Of a DNA stretch of 64,000 nucleotides, positions 22,970 through 34,748 are shown one piece after another. The translations under genes and the position numbers were made by a program. Within the stretch, counting starts at the first letter, position 1; every line of letters begins with the position of its first letter. The notes beneath the pieces were generated by a model. It was not told the origin of the DNA. It worked only from the letters and a program-made list of their open reading frames with translations, and did not search any database. This DNA is from Cryptomeria japonica (lineage: Eukaryota > Streptophyta > Pinopsida > Cupressales > Cupressaceae): positions 631,765,041-631,829,040 of the forward strand of contig NC_081415.1 in the NCBI RefSeq assembly GCF_030272615.1, read 5' to 3'.

Positions 22970-24868
22970 TGTTTAAACTATCATGTGTGTGATGGTAGAC
23001 CCATCATCCAGAGTCGATGTCATTATGGAGGAGACTCTATTCATGAATGGTTGGCATAGTCCTACATATGATGAATGTGGAGCAACTATGAGGACACATG
23101 ATGGTTTTTCTATCCCTCCTTTGGGTAGCATTACCTTGACAATCCTTATGGGACCCAAGGCTATGCCTTCTATGTTTGTGTTTAATCCCAACTTACATCT
23201 ATTTTGGGTCAAACTAGGCATTCCCTGGTTGATTCCTATGGATGTTGTCCCTTCAGTGATTCATAAATGTCTTAAGTTTCCTCATGAGGGTTCGGTGCAT
23301 GTCATTCAGGATACTGGATATCAACCCTTGGTATCTCGAGGGGATTTTTCGTTAGATCATTTTTGGCTTGTTCCGGTGGGGCCCATATTTCCCCCTGGTG
23401 ATTTGATGTACCGTGCATATTATCAGTACAAGGTAGGGGAGTTAACCCCTAAATTGGATCAACCTAGTTATTTGATACCTCTTCCTACATTGATTTTTTC
23501 TCTATCTATTCTCATGTTGGAGTGGGTAGTGCCCCATGTCCCCCCATTATTGAGGCTTGAGGATAAGTCTGTTCCTCTGAATAGACCATCTGGTCTGCCT
23601 AGGACCACACAACCTTTAGTGGTTTCTTCTATTCCTATGACTGCACCTAGTGTATACAAAGGAAAGACACCCGCGCTATCAAAGTCTACGACCCACCCTC
23701 CTTTCGATCTCCCGATCATGGTCGATATCCCTTGGACCTCTCTCTATGAGAAAGAGAGGCATTCCTCTTGTGTTTGTTTGTCACCGCTTTCTTCTATTTC
23801 ACTGCCCACATCGACACCCTCTGTTCCTCCCACTGCTACTTGCGCAAAGTGTAGTAGAGCACTGATCACTATGAATGTCATGCCTATCTCAGATGCACCT
23901 CTTATTCTATCGGTTTTTGAGGCCTCGCCTAAAGAGCATGATGCTCCTGAATTCTCTCGTGCTTCAGTAGGTGGCCCTCATATTCATCATAAGGAGCATG
24001 TACGTGAGTGTAAGTGTTATTAACAAGCCAAGGCTTGAGAGCACGATGCTACTCTGCCATTTGCAGCACCTTGCTTTGTTGCATCAGCTCCTATTTCATC
24101 AAGTGCTCCTATTTTTGCATCCTCTTTGGTTTTACTCCCAACTACTTCAGGGCCTATCGATGAACCTCCCCCTAACCAAGTGTAGGTTTTCATTGCTCCT
24201 TCTTTAGAGCCGCTACTAATCACCTCTTTGCCAGATATACCTTTATTGTCTCAGCCTATTAACATGTTGCATTCGGAGGTGGTGTCTAGAATGACTCTAT
24301 CTTCTCCTCCTATTTCATAGTCATTCCTACATCAAAGCTTTCCTGGGGTCCTTCAGCCTTCTAGGATTGATAGGCGACCCATTCCTCCTATTAAGCCCAA
24401 ATGCAAGTTTGAGCAAGGATCTATCCTAGAGTTTCGATGATGCGAATCCTCACAAGTATGTTCCTCATCCTTTTCTCTGCCTATTTTAGTGCCTACTACT
24501 TTGCTTGTTTCTATGTGTGTGGTTGAGAAGGCCCCGCCTTCTCTTGAGTTTGTTAATGCCCCTCTTTTGGAGGCCGACAGTCCTGTTCTTGTTTCATCTT
24601 CTCTGAATTAGTCACCTGCTTCCTCTAAAAAGGCTTATTTGTTCAACTCCTAGGAGGACATCTTGATATTGTCTACGATCTTCACGCAATTGTTTAATCA
24701 TGCCTCCTCCAAGCCTGTGGAGGAAGACAGTGATGCTTATTTATCTATTTCCCTTGTTGCTGGTGAGGCACCTAGTGCCACTCTTGTTATTGTCCTCCTC
24801 CGTGCTCGTCCTCCTTCTCACTATGATCTAGATTGGGAGGATGATGATCTCCTAAGGTATAACCTTTA
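22970..24868 (+). pseudogene. E1 protease with long Pro/Ser-rich tail
   Basis: A 346-codon frame (22,983-24,023). Residues about 3-110 follow the retropepsin plan: MVDPSSRVDVIMEETL at the active-site position (usual IDGGA lost to DPSS), IPPLGSITLTILMGP, then VKLGIPWLIPMDVVPS and IHKCLKFPHEG. From about residue 115 the sequence becomes Pro/Ser/Thr-rich and low in structure. It continues through several in-frame stops to 24,868, where it ends in an acidic DLDWEDDDLL segment. No reverse transcriptase follows. The altered active-site loop and the stops indicate an inactive copy. Confidence 0.6.
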
Positions 24869-24869
24869 G

Positions 24870-25236
24870 GATGTTTCTCTTTTCTCTCCATCCTTTTGTA
24901 TGTGATCTTGATTGTGTTCCCCCGTGCTTGCTTTATATGTTTGTTCCCTCCTAGAGAACCCAAGTTGATCCGTAAGTGTTTGGATATGGGAGGTTGATTA
25001 TCTTTATATATTGTGCTCTCTTGGAGGACCCGAGTTACTCTGTAGGTGCTCATATATAGGGTATTTTTTGTCGTAAAACTTCTTCTATTTGTCATATCTT
25101 TCTTTTTTCGATATTCGGGGATGATGCAAAGTGTTGGGGGCATCTTCAACCTCCTTCCATGTTGACCTAAATTTTTTATTTATCTTTTTCTTCATGTGTT
25201 CTTATTTAGATCCGATAACTTTGGCACCATGACGAT
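24870..25236 (+). other. E1 non-coding 3' region, part 1
   Basis: No coding motif. A GGAGAACCCAAGT / GGAGGACCCGAGTTA phrase recurs twice (near 24,955 and 25,025). Confidence 0.5.
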
Positions 25237-26400
25237 TGTGATGTTGGTAAAAGGTGAATGATGGAGATATCAAGAGGAAAGCTTTCCTTCCTTCCGAGGA
25301 GAGATAAAATTTTCACTTCAGATTTCTCTTCAAACACATTTTCCACATTATATTGGAAGAGGGAGGAAAATACACTAGATTAAACCTCTATAGAAAGAGA
25401 TTGAATTCTGAGTGGTGGTAAGTGAATCCCTTCTTCTAAGATTGAGATTTGAATTGATTGAATTGTGTACTTATGATCAAGTGTAAAAGTAACAAAGATC
25501 TGATTATAACTCAAGATAGAAGCATAGGATGAAGTTGTGCACTTGGATATGGAAACAATCTAGTGAAATGAAGTCACACTGCAAATTTGGGAAAAAGTTG
25601 TCCAGACCGTGGCGGGAATGTACACGGTCCTCCAAAAATTTAGGGAAATGAAAAAGAGTTTTTTTGCCTCTGCAAATGAAGCCCGAATCCAAAAGTACAT
25701 CTGTGCTTCTGCAACCAACACATAGAAAAGAGAGGGAAAGGTGTTGGGAAAGGGGGTTTGCCTTCAGGTCAAACCCCAGTTTTGGAATTAACCAAATGAT
25801 GAAAGAGAGTATTTGCAAGTAAATGCAAATGAAAGACTGAAATGTAAGTCACCTCAAGGGAGGTTGTAGATAGAATGTAGATGGATTTGCTTGTGTGGAA
25901 TTGAATGTTGGAATGAATCTCCTCTTCAATGGTTGAATCCTTGACTTGAATACAACACCTAGCCTTGAAGGGAGACTTGATAATGCTCAATGCTAGAAAG
26001 GAATGCTTAAATGCTTGATCACATGTAAACTTCCCACTCATCCAACTTATGCAAATGAGAGGAAAAATGCAACTTATATACTCGTCAATTAGGTTTAATT
26101 GACTGATTTTTCATCGCAAGCTGACACTGGGGGAGTCTTCCCGCTCAATGTGCAACCTCCAAAGCACATTTGAAAAGGGTCCTACCCCAAAATGGGGCAG
26201 GGAATAGGGGTGCCACGCCCCAGTCCTGCCCTTTTTTGTAGGACAAGATGCAATTCAGGTAGTGCAGAGGGCAAGAAGGATGCAGTTCTCAAGCATCGAG
26301 AAAGTCTTTGGTCTCCGATCATGCTTAGGGATTCAGTTCACATGCGTGAGGATCATAATATGGTAAAAAATTGTGAGGGTCACGATTTTATGACACTGCA
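25237..26400 (-). repeat. Solo LTR inserted in E1, related to the E2 family
   Basis: In minus orientation it begins TGCAGTGTCATAAAA and ends CCAACATCACA. The E2 LTR begins TGTAGTGTCATAAA and ends CATCCATCACA. Flanks are ACGAT (25,232-25,236) and ATGAT (26,401-26,405), a target duplication with one CpG-type transition. A minus-strand TATATAAG at 26,073-26,080 is a plausible promoter box. No primer site, polypurine tract or partner LTR is adjacent, so it is best read as a solo LTR of a sister family. Confidence 0.6.
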
Positions 26401-26699
26401 ATGATATACCCATCTCCCAGCTATATTACATATTTTTCTAACTGCTATGGGTTTTGATGCCAAACTATCAGATCCACTTGTCTTCTTGCATTTATCATTG
26501 ATGTTGTGGACATTTATCTGTCACCCACTAGTAGTGGCATTCCACGAAGACATATTTCTATGTTGGCATGCCACAACTCCTCTTCTCCTTAGAATGACAT
26601 TCCTTTCATGCCTATCATTCTAAGGGGGGGCCATCATATCTACATTTTGCATAGTCTGCATTTATTTAGCCTCTTGCATTTATGTTTCTCGTTGATCAC
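26401..26699 (+). other. E1 non-coding 3' region, part 2
   Basis: No gene seen; resumes E1 internal sequence after the solo LTR. Confidence 0.45.
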
Positions 26700-26880
26700 T
26701 TTTTCATGCTTGCCTAGGTGGGCACCAAACCACTTGATCTTTTTCTTTTTCATGCTTGCCTAGGTGGGGACCAAACCACTTGATCTTTTTCTTTATCATG
26801 TTTTCCTAGGTGGGGGAAAAACCACTTGATCTTTTTCACCTAGATGGGGGCCACACTATTTAATCTATCTCTTTTGTTTG
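26700..26880 (+). repeat. ~46-bp tandem repeat in the E1 3' region
   Basis: About three and a half units, each containing CCTAGGTGGG..CCAAACCACTTGATCTTTTTC-like sequence. Units start near 26,700, 26,747, 26,793 and 26,837, with increasing divergence to the right. Confidence 0.75.
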
Positions 26881-27378
26881 CCTTTGTAGGGACCAATCTA
26901 CTACTTATCAAATTTATCTTCGATCACCTAATCACATGGCTATGTAGCATATCACTACCCATGTTAAAAAAAGTCTCATCCTATCGTATGGTTATCCATA
27001 TTGGCATACATCATTTCCTTATCATATGGCTATCTAGCATAATACACTTTTCTATCCATATTGGCACATCTCATATCACGATGACCACATATCTCATATT
27101 TTTTTTGTAATAAGGGGCTTTCCTCTATGAGAGGTTCGTTTATGTTACATTATCTTATCTATCATCCATCTCAATCTATTCTTTATCTTACCATTTTACA
27201 TGTTAGTTTGCAACTAGTGTGTTTGCAATGTATCAGACAACAATATCTATTTCAAATTCAACTTCCTCTTATTGGGGGCAACCTCACCTGATCAATAAAA
27301 TTCTACCTCCCTATCATGACTCTTTTCTCTATATTCCTCTACTTTAGCTTCACATCTCCTAGTAAAGACTTTCTCGAT
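26881..27378 (+). other. E1 non-coding 3' region, part 3
   Basis: Contains loose repeats of a CATATGGCTATCTAGCATA / CCATATTGGCA phrase between 26,930 and 27,070. No coding evidence. Confidence 0.45.
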
Positions 27379-27393
27379 AAAGTGGGGGGAAAA
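27379..27393 (+). promoter_or_regulatory. E1 polypurine tract
   Basis: AAAGTGGGGGGAAAA followed by TG, the first two bases of the E1 3' LTR. E3 then interrupts, and the LTR resumes as TGTAATATC at 50,820. Confidence 0.8.
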
Positions 27394-27395
27394 TG

Positions 27396-28518
27396 TGTTA
27401 GGATAATCGGTGAACAATTGAGAGGGAGGGTGAATTAGTTGTTAACATATTATATCAATCAAACCACTTAATATCCTTTAAACATAGCACATAAACATTG
27501 AATACTGGAATAGCAGAAATAGATACCGGTAAGCAATAAAACTTAAGAATGAAATAGAGAATTAACACAATGCAACCATACCACATAACACCATGATTTG
27601 TATGTGGAAAACCCAGTAAAGGGAAAAACCATGATGGGAAGCCTACCCACAGTCAAATGATACTTCTGCTGAAAGTATGTGATACAATGAGGGGCCTGCA
27701 CATGCAAGAAGGCACACTACCTAGAGTGTACTACTCATTACAAAAGAGTCCCACTGACTACATAGAGGTTATAACCACCTCAAGGTAATTGGACAATAAT
27801 CCAAAATAATGAACTACCAGAGATAGCATCTACCATGCCTGATTATAGTCCCAATTAAGCTCAATACTAGAGGCCTTTGACCTCTTCCTTAAACCCAATT
27901 CGATCACCTGTGATCGACCAAATCTCCTTCGCACATGATATTGCATTCCACGACCACAACACACTTATTTCATTCCTATACCATCTCATTCCATACCATG
28001 ATCTACAATGAGATCTTACATCATTTTATACAAACCCTAAGGCCTAAACCAATTAGGTCAGCCACCTAAAAGATATTATAATAAGATCATTACATACATC
28101 CATATTAAAATGATATTCCATGTTAGCTTAAGACGAAAACAATAATAACCAATCTCTAAATCATCCTGATAACATGTAGAGAAAACGTTACCATGATACC
28201 GGTCCATAACCTAGATAGGTACCGGACCTAATTTGAGTCCACCATGCCAAAGAAATGTCTTCAATCAGTTCAGGCACGATCAAAGATAGCCTTCTGCATC
28301 CTGAATTCCATCTAGAAGCCACACCAACACCACTTAGCATTCTGTCAAGGTTTCTCAGTGAAAGCTCTCCCGAATAAACCTTAAACCCATGCTGGTAACA
28401 CAAGATCTTCTACTAGTAACCAAAACCCGTTTGTGGGTAACCAACCATAACATATAGTGTTGACATCAATGACAAAACATCAATGCAACACATAATCAAT
28501 TCATCCATATTTCCAACA
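27396..28518 (-). repeat. E3 3' LTR
   Basis: 1123 bp, plus-strand TGTTAGGATAATCGG to TTCCAACA, aligning with 49,695-50,816. Confidence 0.92.
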
Positions 28519-28531
28519 ATCTCCCCTTTGG
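28519..28531 (-). promoter_or_regulatory. E3 polypurine tract
   Basis: Minus-strand CCAAAGGGGAGAT immediately before the 3' LTR. Confidence 0.75.
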
Positions 28532-28877
28532 CATTGATAGCAACACACTAGATGTGAAAAACATCTAAGTACCAAGAAATGCCAAACAAGTCTCACCCTA
28601 TGGAAGACAACCAACAATCTCCTGTTTATAGCTATAAATACCAATATCTCTCCCCCTGTGAATAATATCTCTGTAAAGTTTTGAATTTATTTTTCACATC
28701 ACTATCTCTCCCCCTTTGACATCAATGCCAGAAATCTAACAAAAAATATCAAAGCAATGATATAAACTTTTGAATCTCAAAGATGACTACTCCCCCTGAG
28801 TAGTATCACCACTCATCATTGTCATAATGAATAGTATCTCTGATAATGCATGTCAGACTGATGCCAAACCACATCAA
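28532..28877 (-). other. E3 spacer between RNase H and polypurine tract
   Basis: No coding motif. Plus-strand CTCTCCCCCT/ACTCCCCCTGAG phrases read as further purine-rich tracts on the element strand. Confidence 0.5.
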
Positions 28878-30189
28878 TCAAGTCTCTGTCAGAGGGGCAG
28901 AAACCCCTAACCTGTCTCTCAAATACTTAAATGATTCCTTAGACAATGGTTTAGTGAATATATCTGCAATCTTCTCTTTAATGTTCACATAAACCAATTT
29001 GACTTCCTTTTCTTCTACCTTTTCCTTTAGAAAGTTATATTTTATTGATATGTGCTTAGTCTTAGAGTGAAATACCAGATTCTTAGACATGTCAATAGCT
29101 ACAGAGTTATCACAATATATAACTGCTGGTTCACTACAATTTACCTTGATATCCTTCAACATTTGCTTCATCCATAAGAATTAAGTGCAATTAGTTGCTT
29201 CTGCAACATATTCAGCTTCTACAGTAGATAAATAAATGCATGACTATTTTATGTTGATCCATGAAACCAATCTTTCCAAGAAAGAAAGATCCACTAGAAG
29301 TGATCTTCCTGTCATCAGTATCTCCTGCCCAATCTAAATCTATATATGCACATAAAGTGAAGTTATCATCTCTAGAATACCATAAGCCATATTTTGTTGT
29401 TCCTTGTAAATGTCAGAATATCCTATTTGCTACACATTCATGATTTTCTTTAGGATTACTTTGATATCTTGAAACAATACTTACTGCATTCATAATATCT
29501 GGTCTAGTCTAAGTTAGATATAACAAGCCACCAATCATAGACTTATACCTTGTTGGATTTATCGGTGTAGTTGTATCTTTGATAGATAATTTCTCACTAG
29601 TCACCATAGGAGTAGTTACCGGTTTGGAATGATCCATACCAAACTTCTTCAACAATTTCATTAGATACTTAGTTTGACAGATAAAAATGCCTTTGTCAGT
29701 TTGAGTAATCTACAAACCTAAGAAAAATCTCATCTCACCAATCATGGACATTTCAAACTCATTTTTCATATTATTAGAGAATTCCATGCACAATTTATCT
29801 TCTCCTCCAAAAATGATATTATCAACAAATACTTCAATAATCAGAATATCATCATCAATGATCTTATAATATAAATTATTGTGAGCAATGCCTTTAGTAA
29901 AACCAAGCTTCAAAAGATATTTATCCAACCTTGCATACCAAGCTCTAGGAGCTTGTTTCAAACCATATAAAGCTTTCCTTAATCCGCAAACCATATCTTT
30001 ATCATTTGTTAGTGAAAATCTATTAGGTTTCTCAATGTATACCTCTTCCTCAAGTTCACCATTAAAAAATGCACACTTAATATCCATTTGATAGACCTTA
30101 TAGTTTTTATAAGTTGCATAGGCAAGAAATAGTCTTATAGCTTCAATTATAGTTATAGGTGCAAATATCTCACCATAATCAATTCCTTC
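28878..30189 (-). pseudogene. E3 copia RT (main part) and RNase H
   Basis: Begins at the E4 junction with EGIDYGEIFAPI, then VYQMDIKCAFFNGELEEEVY, a GLKQAPRAWYARLD segment and FVDNIIFGG at the catalytic box. The normal copia box is YVDDI; here the second Asp is Asn and the first residue is Phe. Stops interrupt 29,170-29,710. RNase H follows with a DLDWAGDTDDRKITSS-like segment, STVEAEY, YCDNSVAIDMSKN and HISIKYNFLKEKV, ending IADIFTKPLS. These enzymes would copy element RNA into DNA and remove the RNA strand. The catalytic change and the stops make this copy inactive. Confidence 0.88.
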
Positions 30190-31638
30190 TGTAGATGTAT
30201 AAAAATGACCATATTCCTAAATGAATATTTTATGTTCATTTCTCTATTTAATTAAATCTAATTTAATTGAATCATCCACATTCTTCTATTTAAATTAAGT
30301 AAATTACTCAATTTATTTAAATTAAATTCACTAGACTTCTTTTTACCATTTAATGAATAAATCATTTTATTCAATTAAATCCCTTCTATCCACTTTTAAT
30401 TAAATTCAAATTAAATTAAATAGTTATCCTAAATTGAATAAATCTAATTTATTTAATTTCCCCAAATTGCAACCAAATTGAAGTAAATTCATTTTATTTC
30501 AATTAAATCCTATTATCCCTCCATCCACTTGCAAAATCTTACATCTCCCACTTGCCTCCTAAACCCTATTCCTAACCCCCTTCTAGACTCTTCTAAACAC
30601 TCTAATTAGCCTAACCCATCTCCTAAACTTTGTCACATCCCTACGCAAGGGGAGGTCACTTCTCAAATCCTCAAAGTCTTTGAAAACCTTTAAAGGATTC
30701 AACCACTTAATTTTCCAAGTCTCCCAAACCATTAATGGTTAACTCAACCCTCTAGCATGATTAGAGACTTTCTCTAAACTTAACCTCCATGTAACCCAAG
30801 GGTCTCATCAAGCCTTCAATGCTTTGACCATGGTTATCCCTTAATCTTTTGCACAAAAGTTTATCCTTAGGGTTAAAGCTTGATCCAATGGGTAATCCTA
30901 ACTTAAACTTTAACTCTTACCCCTAGGATAACCATGAGGTCTTCTCAAGCATTTAATGCCTCCAACCCTTTTTCTCAACCCAGCCCTATGTTGACATTTA
31001 TCACCATTTCATTGGTGCCAATTACAAACATGGATCCCCAACTTTCAAACTTGGCCCTTGATTATATCTTTCAATCCTGACCATCCATTGCCCTATTTTT
31101 GCTATAAATAGAGCTCTCATTCCTCCATTTTAGAAACCAAGTCTTTAGCATCATACTTATGCTCAAATACATTCAAGCTTTCATACCATTTTATGCTCAT
31201 CATTTTAGCCTCTCTTTTAGATAGAAATTAATCTAAATATGCATGTTTAGAGTACTTTCTTTATCGTTTAGCTTAAATCAGGGACTAATATAGTATGCTA
31301 GGATAGTCTTGTTTACTAACCTTGTCATCTTATAACTAGTTTATTGCATTTATAGGATCATGCATAGCTTAGGATGCATCTCATCTTAAAATCAACAAAA
31401 GCATCCCTCGTTCTTGCATTTGTCATCCCTAAACCATTTTGCTCAGTGATCTGAGAGAAAAAACATTGGTTTGAGGGACCTTGTGAGATAGAGAACCATG
31501 GAACCAACCTCGGGAAGCTGAGCCATACTTCATGACTCCATAGCTTGCACCAAGAAGTCCTGTGGGTGTGTGGACAAGTCTCCATAGAGCTCTGTTTTCC
31601 ACATTTTGAGCTCTATCCACCCGCTTTTCTCGCATAAA
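30190..31638 (+). repeat. E4 left LTR
   Basis: 1449 bp, from TGTAGATGTATAAAAATGACC-like start to CGCATAAA, where the inverted copy has GCATACA. The start directly abuts CCTTC. The first 350 bp are strongly AT-rich (TTAAATTAAATT-type). Matches 45,175-46,616 in reverse complement. Confidence 0.9.
31103..31110 (+). promoter_or_regulatory. E4 LTR TATA box
   Basis: TATAAATA within GCTATAAATAGAGC. Retained in the inverted LTR (45,703-45,710), about 530 bp before the LTR end, suggesting transcription starts near 31,135. Confidence 0.65.
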
Positions 31639-31642
31639 TTTC

Positions 31643-31660
31643 TTGCGCCCACCGTGGGGC
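31643..31660 (+). promoter_or_regulatory. E4 primer-binding site (tRNA-Lys type)
   Basis: TTGCGCCCACCGTGGGGC, one mismatch from TGGCGCCCACCGTGGGGC, the complement of the 3' end of plant tRNA-Lys as I recall it. Four bases separate it from the LTR end. The inverted copy has a different single mismatch. Confidence 0.75.
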
Positions 31661-31726
31661 ATTACCCCATATATCTAATCGGTTTTAAAATATAACCACT
31701 TTTGCAGGTTTGCGGAAAATGAGAAT

Positions 31727-32014
31727 CAGTGCATGAGAATCATTCCCTAGCGCATATGGTCAACAACCTAACGCATCCAGTTCATTGTTCAGTGCATTGG
31801 GTCCATCATCTAGCACTTCAAGTCTGTTTATTAGTGCATAAGAATATTAAAATTTTCCTGTAGGTCTCAGCGCAGGAGAAAAATAGAGCAGCGCTTCCGG
31901 AACATAGAGTAACGCATCCCGAAAACAGTGTAGTGCGTCACCAATTTCTTTTAGCGCATCACGGATATTTTTTAGTGCGTACAATTTGTTCTGTAGCACA
32001 TTGAAAACAGACAG
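31727..32014 (+). repeat. E4 leader array A: 21-bp-phased TAGYGCAT core
   Basis: Thirteen degenerate units. The core (consensus TAGCGCAT, often TAGTGCGT) starts at 31727, 31748, 31769, 31790, 31811, 31832, then 31868, 31889, 31910, 31931, 31952, 31973, 31994. Within each block the spacing is exactly 21 bp while the intervening ~13 bases vary freely. The inverted leader (44,652-45,152) carries the same array. Confidence 0.88.
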
Positions 32015-33518
32015 AAATCAAAATTTTAAAATCTATAACCGGGAATAAAAAAATAGACTTGTTGAAGTCCACCAACCATCTAACATTTTCAACTTGTTTT
32101 CTTGCAGGATTCTAACAAATCTGTTGCAGATGGGAGCTTAAAATTTTAAAAATATTAAGATAGTTAGGATTTTCACTAACTTAGTTAAGTTAGTTTAAAT
32201 TTTTAAAGCTTCTTCTATTCTTAAAAATTGAACTCACTTATTTCCTTTGGGCTGTAAAAAGAACCACAAAATCAATCTTTCTTGCTTTTTTAGGAGAAAA
32301 ATTTCTTTAATTTGGGCTCTAAAAAGAACAAGTCAAATTTTCAAGTTTTGAAATCAAAAGGGCTAAAAGAACTTCACCATCCTTTGGTGCATAAAAGGAT
32401 TCACTTCATTTTTTTTTTAAAGTTAAAGAATCACACTTGTCCTGTTTTGTTCACAACAAAAGAAGGAAGTCATTCCCCTTTACCGATTTTCTTTTGTTGA
32501 CCACATCGAAATTTTTCTTTGTTGACCAGGTTCCTTTACTAGATTAGAGAATCATTGCTTTGAGGAAATAAAAGGAACACCATGCTTGTTGGAGCAACAT
32601 CTCTAAGTAGAGGTTAGCAAATCACTGAATTGAGGGCTTAAAAAGAACCTTGTTTGCCTTATCTCGAAAGTGGAAGGTATATGCTCTCCCCTTAACTGGG
32701 TGATAAAAAAGCCAAACCACTCTTAAGCTTTCTCTACTTCAAGCATTTACATCCTTTAGCAGGCTTGCCTTCCCGAGGAGTTGGAATCAACTCTTAAAGC
32801 CATTTATGGCCAGTGCGAAGGGAACGACCTAAGTGGGAAATGACTTTGATGCCAAGTGTTCCAACCCACTATAATCAAAAGTGGAAAGTGACAAAAGTCC
32901 TTTTCAATGGTTGCGCGCAGCGATTAGCCTTCCCCCAGTATCCTCAAGATATGTAAAGCCTTTGTTCTAAAGGTTGGGAAGCCTCCTGAGGGAGTTTATC
33001 ACTGACGATTGAACAGGAAGCCTGATTAAGAGCCATAGAAATAGAAACTTTGAACCAAGTCAGTAACCAGACATTTATAACATCATAGTGCAAGGGTGGG
33101 GAAGAATCTGCCCCCAAGATTACTCACCATATATCTCCCAAGATAACTACTCAATTGTGAAGCAATTCACTTTGAGTTAATTTCTGGCAAAAGGCAAAAA
33201 AACGGGCCCCCTCTAGGGGGTGACACGGTTGTTTGAGCTGACGGAGTATCGAGACTAGTGGGCTATGATGTTATTTATGACATTTGAATAAAGAGTCTTT
33301 CTAAAGTGTATTTTTCGTATCCAAACCTGTTAAAACATTGAGGATTTGAACACATTCTCGCAGAACATACACTTTTTGTTAGATTAGGCAAAAATGGTTG
33401 TCTTCTTTGTGCTTTGCTTGCATTTACTACTTCAGAAAATCATCCATCAAGGCTGAAAAACTTACAATCAAATCCGAAAATTGCAGAAAAACCAACCAAA
33501 GGAAAAATCAGGGCAAAT
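32015..33518 (+). other. E4 leader, non-coding middle part
   Basis: No supported protein. 31,661-32,162 is repeated in inverted orientation at 44,652-45,152. Part of 32,560-33,300 loosely resembles the E5 leader at 54,650-55,150, for example GCC-rich CTTGCCTTCCCGAGG against CTGCCTTCCTGACC, and CCAACCCACTATAA against CTAACTCACTATAA. Confidence 0.5.
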
Positions 33519-33900
33519 TAGCATGTGGGAACAACTCCTTAGCACGTAGGGTATTTTTGTTAGTGCATCCAAGCATCAAGTTAGCGTGTTTGTTCAAAAC
33601 AGTAGCGTTTTTATCCAAATTCCAAAACAGTGTTAAACAATTAGCGCATCGGGAAAACAATCTAGTGCGTTGAAGCATCAGCTTAGCGCGTGAAAACCAA
33701 ACTTTAGTGCATAGGGTTTAACAGTTAGTGCTTCATAGACCCATACTAGCGCATAGCCTTTCAAAATAGACAGAAAACAAAATTTTAAATAGTCAAAACT
33801 TTAGCGCGTGGCTGGGGGCAGCCTAGCGTGTGTGGTCATTCTTTTAGCGCGTAAAGTAAATTTGGTAGTGCATCTTGTCTCTATTTTAGTGCGTGACCAA
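33519..33900 (+). repeat. E4 leader array B: 21-bp-phased TAGYGCRT core
   Basis: Sixteen units. Core starts at 33519, 33540, 33561, 33582, 33603; then 33642, 33663, 33684, 33705, 33726, 33747; then 33802, 33824, 33845, 33866, 33887. Spacing is 21 bp inside blocks, with one of 22, and blocks are separated by 39 and 55 bp. The core matches array A. Read in one frame, part of it gives heptads starting LAC/LAR/LVH. Confidence 0.88.
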
Positions 33901-34748
33901 AAACAAAAAGACAGGGGGCAAAACAGTGAGGAATTTTAAAAATTTTGAAAACATCTTTAGAAGCCTTTTTCCATCAACATCATTTTTCATCAAAGCAGAG
34001 TAGTAAAAACAAAACTTTAAAAACTATTTCTTGAGCAAAGTTTGTGTCAAAACAAACGTTGTAAAAATCTGAAACTGATCACACGGTAAAACATATCTAT
34101 CCTATCATAATCCGGAAACCTCATCACAAGTATCAAAAGAATCCTTTACCATCTCAGGGATTTCATCTCAAAAACACTTGTTTAAAAAAAATTTCAAGTT
34201 GTCAAATCAAGTTTCCATATTGGGAGACTTTTATCCATATCATTCGACATGCTTTGTCGTGAAGGGGCATCTAAACCTTCACTTTGATCGAGTAAGACTT
34301 GAATTTTCAAAACAAGATCAACTGAATCCAAACAAATCAAAGGAAACCATCGATCACTTATGCATGACTAATCCCCATATTTTGAGAAGAAAGAATCTTT
34401 ATCATAACATCACGTTGAAGAAACAACAACCTAGTTTTTCCAAATTCATCAAGAGAAACAAGTTTTTATACATCAATCGTCAACTCTTCCAATCTCATCG
34501 AGTATTCCTTCATCACGTCAAACGTTATATCCAAAACAAATCCAATGAATTTGACAAAGAGCCTTTAAAGACTAGGGCATATTGTCAAAAATCCGCTTTT
34601 AATCAAATCATAAACCGTGGAGGAAGGATCAATCCGACATTCTTACCCGACGAGTGTATCACTTAAAACACACCCCGACTTGAACCACCAACCCCCGAGC
34701 AACATATCGAAGAGGATTTTGTCCCCTTCGTCACTGAAAGCTACTAAA
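33901..34748 (+). other. E4 leader, region just upstream of gag
   Basis: An open stretch 34,178-34,666 (162 codons, Lys/His-rich) has no ATG near its start and no recognised domain. Ogre elements carry an extra frame before gag, so it could be a relic of one, but nothing in the sequence proves translation. Confidence 0.4.

Noticed and set aside
31727-33900. CRISPR array
   Set aside because: Spacing is 21 bp with an 8-bp degenerate core inside a plant retrotransposon leader; no cas genes and a eukaryotic context.
34178-34666. 162-codon frame as an Ogre-like ORF1
   Set aside because: Begins at TTG with no nearby ATG, no recognised domain, and no counterpart found in the E5 leader. Kept only as leader.
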